From Mitsuaria sp. PDC51 (GTDB taxonomy: Bacteria > Pseudomonadota > Gammaproteobacteria > Burkholderiales > Burkholderiaceae_C): 64,000 nt of DNA. Shown here piece after piece: positions 25,739 through 33,165 of the stretch (position 1 is the first letter of the stretch; each line of letters starts with the position of its first letter). The translations under genes were made by a program, and so were the position numbers. The notes under the pieces are model-generated. The model was not told the DNA's origin, did no database searches, and saw only the letters and a list, made by a program, of their open reading frames with translations. The stretch spans positions 744,001 through 808,000 of the forward strand of contig NZ_FOZE01000001.1 in the NCBI RefSeq assembly GCF_900113225.1, in the 5' to 3' direction.

Positions 25739-27193
25739 ATGAGCTCCACCTCCGACGCGGCGCGGGCCGCCGCCTCCGGCGCCGCCGGCCCTGCTGCTTC
25801 CTTGACGTCCGGCGACGCGTCCTCGTCGCCGGCGGCTTCATCGGCGCGCTCGGCGTCATCGAACGCGGCGGACGCCCCGGAAGCTACGGACGCACGGACC
25901 CGGGCGCTGCTCGACGACCCGCGCGCGCTGCTCAAGCACCTCTACCGCGTCGCGGTCGATCGCGCGCTGCCGGGCAAGATCCTCGCCGGCCATCTCCCGC
26001 CGCCGCCCAAGGGCCGCACGCTGGTGATCGGCGCGGGCAAGGGCGGTGGCTCGATGGCGCAGGCGATGGAGGCGGCCTGGCCCGCGTCCGCGCCGATGAG
26101 CGGGTTGGTCATCACGCGCTATGGCCACATCCCGCCGGACTACCAGCCGCGGCGCATCGAGATGGTCGAGGCCGCGCACCCGGTCCCCGACGCCCCTGGC
26201 GAGCGGGCCGCGGCGCGGATGATGCAGCTGGTGCGCGATTTCCGGCCGACCGCCGACGACCAGGTGATCTGCCTGATCTCCGGCGGCGGCTCGGCGCTGA
26301 TGCCCTTGCCGGCGCCCGGGCTGACGCTGGCCGACAAGCAGGCGGTGAACCGCGCGCTGCTGGCCAGCGGCGCCAACATCGCCGAGATGAACTGCGTGCG
26401 CAAGCACCTCAGCGCGATCAAGGGCGGCCGGCTGGCCGCCGCCTGCGCGCCGGCCAGGGTGCTCACGCTGATGATTTCCGACGTGCCCGGCGACGACCCG
26501 CAGGTGATCGCCTCCGGCCCGACCGTGCCCGACGCGACGACCTGCGCCGACGCGCTGGCCATCTGCCGTCGCTATCGCATCGCGCTGCCGCCGCAGGCGG
26601 TCGAGGCGCTGGAGCGCGGCGACTGGGAGACGCCCAAGCCGGGCGACGCCTGCTTCGACGGTCATGAGCAGCGCATCATCGCCGCGCCGCGTCAGAGCCT
26701 GCTGGCCGCGGCCGAGGCGGCGCGCGCGCTCGGCCTGACCGCGCACGTGCTCTCGGACGAGATCGAGGGCGAGTCGCGCGAGGTCGGCCGCGTGCATGCG
26801 GCGCTGGCGCGCTCGGTGGCGCGGCATGGCGAGCCTTTCGCCAGGCCCTGCCTGATCCTCTCCGGCGGCGAGACCACGGTGACGCTGGTGCCGCAGCCCG
26901 GGCGCGGCGGTCGTGCCGGCGAGTTCGTGCTCGGCTGCGCGATCGCGCTGGACGGGCAGGAGGGCGTCTGGGGCCTGGCCGCGGACACCGACGGCATCGA
27001 TGGCGTGGAGGACAACGCCGGCGCCTTCCTCAGCCCGAGCACGCTGCAGCGCGCCCGCGCGCTGGGCCTGAAGCCGGCCGAGCTGCTGGCCGCCAACAAC
27101 GGCTACGCGCTCTTCGAGGCGCTCGGCGACCTGCTGATCACCGGTCCGACGCAGACCAACGTCAACGACTTCCGCGCGCTGCTGATCCGCTGA
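25739..27193 (+). CDS. Glycerate 2-kinase (MOFRL family) with low-complexity N-terminus
   Basis: The enzyme phosphorylates D-glycerate to 2-phosphoglycerate, ending the glucarate route. The 484-residue protein has a DUF4147 N-domain (TLVIGAGKGGGSMAQAME, ISGGGSAL, MNCVRKHLSAIKGG, SDVPGDDPQVIASGPT) and a C-terminal MOFRL domain. The latter shows ILSGGETTVTL, GRAGEFVLG and AADTDGIDGVEDNAGAF. The first ~55 residues are an Ala/Ser run without family likeness. Homologues begin near LLDDPRALLKHLY, so the true start may be later, though no better ATG lies close to that point. It is last in the glucarate operon, 26 bases after garR. Confidence 0.92.
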   Translation: MSSTSDAARAAASGAAGPAASLTSGDASSSPAASSARSASSNAADAPEATDARTRALLDDPRALLKHLYRVAVDRALPGKILAGHLPPPPKGRTLVIGAGKGGGSMAQAMEAAWPASAPMSGLVITRYGHIPPDYQPRRIEMVEAAHPVPDAPGERAAARMMQLVRDFRPTADDQVICLISGGGSALMPLPAPGLTLADKQAVNRALLASGANIAEMNCVRKHLSAIKGGRLAAACAPARVLTLMISDVPGDDPQVIASGPTVPDATTCADALAICRRYRIALPPQAVEALERGDWETPKPGDACFDGHEQRIIAAPRQSLLAAAEAARALGLTAHVLSDEIEGESREVGRVHAALARSVARHGEPFARPCLILSGGETTVTLVPQPGRGGRAGEFVLGCAIALDGQEGVWGLAADTDGIDGVEDNAGAFLSPSTLQRARALGLKPAELLAANNGYALFEALGDLLITGPTQTNVNDFRALLIR

Positions 27194-27291
27194 TCCGGGA
27201 GGCGTCCGATCGCTCGGATGTTGACCTCCCTCATGGCAATTTCCGGCCAGTCCCGCGACAGTCCGGCATCCCCGGTTTCCGAGAATGCCCC

Positions 27292-28044
27292 GTGACCGCC
27301 GACTTCCTGTCCGATCCCGCCGCGCCCGTTGCTCGCGGCGTCTCGTCGCCCGCCGCCGCGGAAGGCGATGCGGCCCACAACGCCGCCTTGATGCCGGGTC
27401 CCGCCCATCCGGTGCCGTGGCGCGCACTGCTCGGCGATGTGCTGCTGGAGGCCGACGACTGGTCCGCGCTGGCCAGCATGGCGCGGGTGCGCCGCTGCCG
27501 GGCCGGCGACCTGGCGGTCCGCCGCGGGGACGCGGCGGTGGCGATGGTGGCGCTCTGCGAAGGGCGGGTCGTGGCGGGCGGCCCGCTGGCCGGCCCGTGC
27601 TGGCTGGACCTGCACACCGCCTGGCTGGACGGGCGCTACGAGGAAGACGCGCGGATCGTCTCGGCCACCGCGCTGGTGATGGAGTGGCCGATGGCGGCGG
27701 CGACCCTGTGGCTGCGCTCGCAGCCGCCGGTGCTGGCCGCGTTGCTGCGGGCCAGCGCGGCGCAACTGCGTGAGGCGCAGGACGCGCTGCGCGGGCTGAC
27801 CACGAAGGACGCGACCGCGCGCATCGCCGCCTGGCTGCTGGCGCAGGCCGGCGGGTCGGCCGAGGTGCGGCTGGCCGAGCGCAAGCGCGACGTGGCGGCG
27901 CGGCTGTCGATCTCGCCGGAGACGCTGTCGCGCGCGCTGCGGCAGCTCGCCGACCGGGGCATCCTGGCGGTGCAGGGCTACCGCATCGGCCTGCTGGACC
28001 CGGTGGCGCTGCTGGCGCTGGCGCGCTGCGGCCGGGCGGCATAG
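27292..28044 (+). CDS. Crp/Fnr-family transcriptional regulator
   Basis: This 250-residue protein has a degenerate cyclic-nucleotide-type beta-roll (about 50-150) and a clear C-terminal Crp-type winged helix (KRDVAARLSISPETLSRALRQLADRGIL, about 200-228). It lacks the four-Cys cluster of oxygen-sensing Fnr. It also lacks an obvious phosphate-binding cassette for cAMP, so its signal is unknown. The GTG start follows a gap of about 100 bases after the glycerate kinase; no strong ribosome site is seen. An HDOD gene follows 39 bases later on the same strand, so the two may be linked. Confidence 0.82.
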   Translation: MTADFLSDPAAPVARGVSSPAAAEGDAAHNAALMPGPAHPVPWRALLGDVLLEADDWSALASMARVRRCRAGDLAVRRGDAAVAMVALCEGRVVAGGPLAGPCWLDLHTAWLDGRYEEDARIVSATALVMEWPMAAATLWLRSQPPVLAALLRASAAQLREAQDALRGLTTKDATARIAAWLLAQAGGSAEVRLAERKRDVAARLSISPETLSRALRQLADRGILAVQGYRIGLLDPVALLALARCGRAA

Positions 28045-28083
28045 ACTCGCCTCCACCTGCCGTCGCGTCCAGAGGAGGCCGCC

Positions 28084-28947
28084 GTGACGATTGCCAGCAT
28101 GACCCCCACGACTCCCGTTTCCGCCAGCGCGGAGCGTTTCCTCGGGGGGCACGCCAGCCTCCCGGTGATGCCTGAAGTCGGGCGCAAGCTCTTGCGCAGC
28201 CTGGACGACGACGGCGTCTCGCTCGGCCAGATCGCCGAGCTGATCGGCAAGGATTCCACGCTGGCGGCCAAGGTGCTGCGGCTGGCCAACTCCGCGCGCT
28301 ACAGCCCCTCCCACACGATCGGCACGCTGCAGGACGCCGCGATGGCGCTGGGCCTGGAGACGCTGCGCAACCTCGCGATGGCGGCCAGCATCTCCGCCAC
28401 CTTCCCCGAGGTGAAGGGCCTGGACCGCCAGCGCTTCTGGCGCCACAGCGTGCGCACCGCCGGCTACGCGCGCCTGCTGGCCAAGCTGCTGCAGGGCGAT
28501 GCCGACACCGCCTACCTCGCCGGGCTGATGCTGCGCACCGGGCAGCTCATGATGGCGATGAGCGAGCCGGACCAGGTCGCCGACGTCGAGGCCCACGCGG
28601 CCGAGCCGGGCAGCCGGTTCTCGCTGGAGATGCATCGCTTCGGCTGCACGCATGCCGACGTGACGGCGGCGCTGGCGGCGCACTGGCACTTCCCGGCTGA
28701 CCTGGTCGAGGCCTTCAAGGACGCCAACGCGCCGCTGGAGATCCGGCCGTTCTCGATGCTGGCGGCGATCCTGCACCTGGCCGAGGTGCTCGCCGATGCC
28801 TGCGACCAGCAGTCCGACCGCATCGCCGCGCTGGAGCTCGCGGTGCCGGAGCTGGTGGAGCACCTGCACATGGACCTGGACTTCCTGCGGCTGCGCCTGG
28901 ATGGCTGCGGTGATCCGGGACAGGACGTCGAGCTGATGCTCAAGTGA
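28084..28947 (+). CDS. HDOD-domain protein
   Basis: HDOD domains are HD-phosphohydrolase relatives that have lost the metal site and act in signalling. The 287-residue protein is almost entirely one HDOD domain, from LPVMPEVGRKLLRSL (residue ~27) through IAELIGKDSTLAAKVLRLANSARY and the FWRHSVRTAGYARLLAKLL region. No EAL, GGDEF or receiver domain is attached. The GTG start has GAGGAGG just upstream; an ATG five codons later is possible. Its job cannot be told from sequence. Confidence 0.87.
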   Translation: MTIASMTPTTPVSASAERFLGGHASLPVMPEVGRKLLRSLDDDGVSLGQIAELIGKDSTLAAKVLRLANSARYSPSHTIGTLQDAAMALGLETLRNLAMAASISATFPEVKGLDRQRFWRHSVRTAGYARLLAKLLQGDADTAYLAGLMLRTGQLMMAMSEPDQVADVEAHAAEPGSRFSLEMHRFGCTHADVTAALAAHWHFPADLVEAFKDANAPLEIRPFSMLAAILHLAEVLADACDQQSDRIAALELAVPELVEHLHMDLDFLRLRLDGCGDPGQDVELMLK

Positions 28948-29009
28948 CGCGCGGCGCGCGCCCGGCTGAGGTAAGGTCGGCCGCTTCAATAAAACCGAGC
29001 GGAGACGAC

Positions 29010-29360
29010 ATGACGACGTACCAGGGCAGCTGCCATTGCGGCCGGGTGGCCTATGAGGTGGACGGTGAGATCGACGGGGCGATGGCCTGCAACTGCTCGA
29101 TCTGCCAGCGCAAGGGCTCGCTGCTGTGGTTCGTGCCGCGCGGGCAATTCCGCTTGAAGACCGACGAGGCGGCGGCCAGCATCTACGAGTTCAACAAGCA
29201 CGCGATCAAGCACCGCTTCTGCGCGGTGTGCGGCATCCATCCCTATGCCGAGGGCACCGACCCGAAGGGCAACGCGATGGCGGCGATCAACGTCCGCTGC
29301 CTGGAGGGCATCGAGCTCGACAGCATTCCGGTGACGCACTTCAACGGGCGCGACATGTGA
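29010..29360 (+). CDS. GFA-family zinc-binding protein
   Basis: The 116-residue protein belongs to the glutathione-dependent formaldehyde-activating enzyme (GFA) fold. Its zinc cysteines are all in place: GSCHCGRV near residue 7, CNCSICQRKG near 31, and FCAVCG near 72. Most members of this broad family have no proven role, so the name should not be taken as a function. GGAGACGAC precedes the ATG. It is a small single gene between the HDOD gene and the convergent histidine kinase; a diverged relative is at 45777. Confidence 0.88.
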   Translation: MTTYQGSCHCGRVAYEVDGEIDGAMACNCSICQRKGSLLWFVPRGQFRLKTDEAAASIYEFNKHAIKHRFCAVCGIHPYAEGTDPKGNAMAAINVRCLEGIELDSIPVTHFNGRDM

Positions 29361-29390
29361 GCGGGTGAACGGGCGCCGGCGCGGCGGCGC

Positions 29391-30812
29391 TCAGGCGTCG
29401 CCGGCCGGCAGATGCACCGAGAACCGCGCGCCGCCCCAGCGCGAGACGCCCACCTCGATGCGACCGCCGGCGGCGCGCACGATGAGATCACACAGCGCCA
29501 GCCCCAGGCCGGTGCCTTCGATGTCCGCCGCGCGCGCCGCGGCGCCCCGGTAGAAGCGCTCGAACACGCGCTCGCGTTCCTCCGCGGGAAGGCCCGGGCC
29601 ATCGTCCTCGACGACCAGTTCCGTCCCGTCCGGCCGCGCGACCACCGAGACCAGCACCGAGCCGCCGGCGGCGCCGTACTTGACCGCGTTCTCCACCAGG
29701 TTGGTCGCGACCAGCATCAGCAGCTCGCGCGGCACCCGGGCCGCCGCGCTTGCCTCCAGCGCATCCGCACCGGAGTCGTCCGCGCCCGCCAGGCTCAGCG
29801 TCATGCCGCGTGCCTGGGCCGCGGGCCGGGCGCGCCGCACGACGGCCTCGAGGATCGGGCCGATGGCCACCGGCGCGACCGGCGCCGTGTCCTGCCCGGC
29901 ATCCAGCCGCGCCAGCGTCAGCAGTTCCTCCACCAGCGCCGTCAGCCGCGCGACGTCCTCCAGCCCCGAGCGCAGCGCCTGGACATACTCGTCGGCGCCG
30001 CGCGGCCGGCGCAGGGTGATCTCGAGCTCCGTGCGCAGCCGGGAGAGCGGCGAGCGCAGCTCATGCGACGCGTCGGCGGTGAAGCGGCGCTGCGCCTCGA
30101 AGGCGTGCTCGAGCCGGGCCAGCATGTCGTTGAGCGTGTCGATCAGCCGGCCGATCTCGTCGCGCGTGCCGGGATGCGGCAGCCGCTCGGCGAGGGTGCG
30201 GCCGCCGATGCGCCGCGCCTGCCGGACGATGTCGTCGACCGCGCCGAAGACGCGCCCGGTCAGCTGCGCGCCCGCGGTGGTGAGCACCACCACGAGCACC
30301 AGGCTCATGACGAGGAACACCCAGCCCGCCGAGGCGACGGCGTGGTCGACGTCGTCGAGCGAGCCGGCCACCTGCACCGCCAGCGCGCGGCCGCCATGCA
30401 CCGGCACCGACACGCGGCGTGTCGGCTCGTCGCCGAAGGCCAGGTGCTCGAAGACGGTCTCGCCGCGGGTCAGGCGCGCCAGCAGCGCGGCCTCGTTCGG
30501 CAGCGACGCGGCGCCGAGGTTGGCGCTGCGCGCGAGCACCTCGCCGCGCGGGCCGATGATCTGCACCAGCCGGTCCAGCCGCGCGTAGGGCGGCGGCGCG
30601 GCGGTGGTGCCGGGCTCGTGCACGGCGACCGGCAGGCCGGGGCTGGCGGCGAGGATGCTGGCTTCCTGCTCCGCCAGGGCCAGCAGCGCGCCGTCCAGTT
30701 GGGCGCGCAGCGCGGTGACCAGGCTCAGGTAGGTGAGCGTCGCCGCCACCGCCAGCACCGTGGTGACCACGACCACGTGCAGCAGCGCCAGCCGGCGGCG
30801 GAAGCTAAGCAT
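29391..30812 (-). CDS. Sensor histidine kinase of metal-efflux system
   Basis: The 473-residue membrane kinase would sense the periplasm and phosphorylate the neighbouring OmpR-type regulator. It shows a first membrane span (ALLHVVVVTTVLAVAATLTYL), a periplasmic sensor of ~130 residues and a second span (VFLVMSLVLVVVLTTAGA). A HAMP domain, the phospho-acceptor His in FTADASHELRSPLSRLRTE, and N, G1 and G2 boxes follow (NLVENAVKYG, VEDDGPGLP, GTGLGLALCD). Its start overlaps the regulator's stop by eight bases. Linkage to the RND efflux genes suggests a metal-sensing pair like CusS or CzcS; the metal is not known. Confidence 0.92.
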   Translation of the reverse strand: MLSFRRRLALLHVVVVTTVLAVAATLTYLSLVTALRAQLDGALLALAEQEASILAASPGLPVAVHEPGTTAAPPPYARLDRLVQIIGPRGEVLARSANLGAASLPNEAALLARLTRGETVFEHLAFGDEPTRRVSVPVHGGRALAVQVAGSLDDVDHAVASAGWVFLVMSLVLVVVLTTAGAQLTGRVFGAVDDIVRQARRIGGRTLAERLPHPGTRDEIGRLIDTLNDMLARLEHAFEAQRRFTADASHELRSPLSRLRTELEITLRRPRGADEYVQALRSGLEDVARLTALVEELLTLARLDAGQDTAPVAPVAIGPILEAVVRRARPAAQARGMTLSLAGADDSGADALEASAAARVPRELLMLVATNLVENAVKYGAAGGSVLVSVVARPDGTELVVEDDGPGLPAEERERVFERFYRGAAARAADIEGTGLGLALCDLIVRAAGGRIEVGVSRWGGARFSVHLPAGDA

Positions 30813-31485
30813 CGTCCGGCCCCCGCAGCCGGAAGCCGCGACCACGCACCGTCTCGATCAGCGGCCGGGCGCCGGCCGCGTCGATCTTGCGCCGCAGCTT
30901 GCTCATGTGGGCGTCGATCAGGTTGTCGATCGCCAGTGGGTCGCCGTGCCAGATCTGCTCGGCCAGGCGCTGGCGCGGGACCACGGCGCCGGGCTGCCGC
31001 ATCAGCGCCTGCAGCAGGGCGAATTCCTTGGGCGTCAGCTCGACGGGCCGCCCCGCGCGCGTGACCTGCAGCGAGGCCGGGTCCAGGCGCAGGTCGTCCG
31101 CGACCAGCACCGGCGGCCGCGTCATGTCCGAGCGCCGCAGCAGCGCGCGCAGCCGCGCCAGCAGTTCCTCGAACTCGAAGGGCTTGGTCAGGTAGTCGTC
31201 GGCGCCGGCGTTCAGGCCGTCGACGCGATCGGACAGCGCGTCGCGGGCGGTGAGCATCAGCACCGGCACCTGTTGGCCGCGCGCGCGCAGCGTGCGGCAC
31301 AGGGTGACGCCGTCGCCGTCGGGCAGCATGCCGTCCAGCACGATCAGGTCGTGGGTGGTCACGAAGGCGGCTTCGTCGGCCTCGGCCAGGCTGGCCGCGT
31401 GGTCCACCACGAAACCCTCCTCGCGCAGGCCGCGCACCAGCAGCCCCGCGGCCTTGCGGTCATCCTCGACCAGAAGAATCCTCAT
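30805..31485 (-). CDS. OmpR-family response regulator of metal-efflux system
   Basis: The 226-residue regulator has an N-terminal receiver domain (acidic pair in LLVEDDRKA, phospho-acceptor Asp in DLIVLDGMLPDGDG, Lys in YLTKPFEF) and a C-terminal OmpR winged helix (LTPKEFALLQALMRQPGAVVPRQRL). The helix ends in the RGRGFRLR hairpin. It reads like CusR/CopR/CzcR proteins. It lies downstream of, and on the same strand as, the RND pump genes. A direct repeat upstream of the pump operon (37713-37729) has the one-turn spacing such regulators bind. Confidence 0.94.
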   Translation of the reverse strand: MRILLVEDDRKAAGLLVRGLREEGFVVDHAASLAEADEAAFVTTHDLIVLDGMLPDGDGVTLCRTLRARGQQVPVLMLTARDALSDRVDGLNAGADDYLTKPFEFEELLARLRALLRRSDMTRPPVLVADDLRLDPASLQVTRAGRPVELTPKEFALLQALMRQPGAVVPRQRLAEQIWHGDPLAIDNLIDAHMSKLRRKIDAAGARPLIETVRGRGFRLRGPDDA

Positions 31486-31527
31486 CGCCTCTCTCCGAAT
31501 GGGCGGCAGTCTCGCATGCCGGCGCGA

Positions 31528-31563
31528 TTCCCCGTCGGCTTCCCCGTCGGCTTCCCCGCTGGC
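31528..31563. repeat. Three tandem copies of a 12-base unit
   Basis: TTCCCCGTCGGC occurs twice in a row (31528-31551), followed by TTCCCCGCTGGC (31552-31563). It fills part of the gap between the response regulator start and the outer membrane factor stop. Such short tandem arrays can change copy number by slippage. Confidence 0.75.
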
Positions 31564-33165
31564 TCAAGGCGCCGGCGCGCGGCCGAGGCTGAGCTGCAGC
31601 CGCACGGTGGCGGCGGCGAGCTCGCTGCGCGCCTGCAGGTAGGCGAGCTCGGTGTCGTCCGCCGCGCGCTGGGCCGACAGCAGCTCCAGCAGCGAGGCAG
31701 CGCCGTGCCGGTACGAGAGGCGCAAGCCTTCCACCACGCGCCGCGCGTCGCCCAGGGTCGCGTCGCGGTAGCGGGTCAGGTTCTCGAGCGCGGCGCGGTA
31801 CTGGGCGTGGGTCGCGCGGACGTCGGCCTGCGCCTGGAGCTCGGTCTGGCGCAGCGCGAGCAGGGCCTGGGTGACGGCCGACTCGGCCTGCACCAGGTCG
31901 CTGCGGTCCAACCGCGACAGCGGGATCGGCACCGAGACCGAGACCGACACGGTGTTGGACCGCGGCGAGGGATCGACCGCCGAGCCGTCCGCCGCCACGC
32001 CGCGACGTCCCTGTGGCGTGTAGCCGTAGCTGAGGCTGACGCTCGGATCGACCCAGCGGTTGGCGCGGACCAGGTCCGCGGCGGCACGGGCGCTGTCCAC
32101 CGCCGCGCGGGCGATGCGCACGTCGTCGCGCTGATCCAGCGCTCGCGCCACGAGGGCATCGAGCGCCTCGTCCTCATGGCTCTCCTGAATGCCGACCGAG
32201 CCGCCGGTGCCCTCGATGCCCTCGACGCCGTCGAGTCCCTCGGGCGCCTGTCCGTCCCGGAAGGTGCACAGCGGCGACGCGTCGCCGAAGGCCTCGCGCC
32301 AGCGGCGACCCAGCGGCGCGGCCAGCGCTTCCATCGCGGTCCGGGCGTCGGCCCTCGCGCGCACGACGGTGGCGAGGAACTGATCGCGCTCGTTGCGCGA
32401 TTGCAGCAGCTCCAGGCCGCCGAGATCGCCGGCGCCATGGCGTCGCTCGTTCATCCGGACGATGTCGCCCAGCGCGGCCAGCGAGACCTCCTGCCGCTGC
32501 AGCGCCTCGCGCGTGCGGCAGGCCTCGATGAAGGCGGCGGCCGCGTCGGCGGCGGCCTGGCGACCGGCGCCGGCCAGCGCGGCCTCGTCGGCGCTCACCT
32601 GGCTGCGCGCGGCCGCGACGCGGCGCTCGCGCTTGTCGCCGGTCTCGATCGTGTAGCTCAGCCCGATGCTCTGCGCCAGACGCGGCTTGGGTCGCACCTC
32701 CCGGCCGAGTTCCGCCGGCCCGACACCGAGCGACAGCGACGGATCGGGCCGCAGTCCCGCCATCGGCACGCCCGCGCGTGCGGCCGCCACCGCCTCGCGC
32801 TGCGCGGCGATCGCATTGCTGAAGCGCTCCACGGCCTCCAGGTAGGCGGCGAAAGGCACGCCGGTGGTGTCGGTGTTGGCGTCCGGCGTTGGTGCAGTCA
32901 CGACCAGCGTGGACGGGAGCTTCGACGAGTTCGACGCGATCGGCGCAGTCGTTGCAACCGCAGTCGCAGTGGCCGTCGCGGTCGCGGTCGCGGTCGCTGC
33001 GTTCGTTGCAGCCGTCGACGCATACGTCATCGGGAAGCCGGCCATGAGCGCGGCAGCCAGGACCAGGGTGTCACGGCGGCTGGTCGGACGCCGGCGTTGA
33101 CTTGTGGTCTCGGCGGTGCTGCCGGCGCCTTCGCGGCGAGGGGAGATAAAGATGAGGCGCTTCAT
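31564..33165 (-). CDS. Outer membrane efflux protein (CzcC/TolC family)
   Basis: This 533-residue protein would form the outer membrane channel of the RND pump. After an Arg-rich lead and a hydrophobic export signal (DTLVLAAALMAGFPMTYAS) comes a run of alternating Ala and Thr. The mature region then has the two long alpha-helical repeats of the family, for instance GVPFAAYLEAVERFSNAIAA and QAESAVTQALLALRQTELQA. The Ala-Thr run is coded by short imperfect DNA repeats near 32960-32999. The start overlaps the RND gene stop by four bases. The true signal start may be the later Met of MTYAS, but the coupled ATG is preferred. Confidence 0.9.
   Translation of the reverse strand: MKRLIFISPRREGAGSTAETTSQRRRPTSRRDTLVLAAALMAGFPMTYASTAATNAATATATATATATAVATTAPIASNSSKLPSTLVVTAPTPDANTDTTGVPFAAYLEAVERFSNAIAAQREAVAAARAGVPMAGLRPDPSLSLGVGPAELGREVRPKPRLAQSIGLSYTIETGDKRERRVAAARSQVSADEAALAGAGRQAAADAAAAFIEACRTREALQRQEVSLAALGDIVRMNERRHGAGDLGGLELLQSRNERDQFLATVVRARADARTAMEALAAPLGRRWREAFGDASPLCTFRDGQAPEGLDGVEGIEGTGGSVGIQESHEDEALDALVARALDQRDDVRIARAAVDSARAAADLVRANRWVDPSVSLSYGYTPQGRRGVAADGSAVDPSPRSNTVSVSVSVPIPLSRLDRSDLVQAESAVTQALLALRQTELQAQADVRATHAQYRAALENLTRYRDATLGDARRVVEGLRLSYRHGAASLLELLSAQRAADDTELAYLQARSELAAATVRLQLSLGRAPAP

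Noticed and set aside
27205-27240. TCCGA/TCGGA hairpin and a loose TTGAC...GGCAA pattern before the Crp-like gene
   Set aside because: The stem is five bases and the spaced pattern matches an Fnr box poorly; neither is convincing.
32941-33010. Possible frameshift in the Ala-Thr repeat of the outer membrane factor
   Set aside because: The frame stays open through the repeat, and signal peptide and mature domain are in the same frame.
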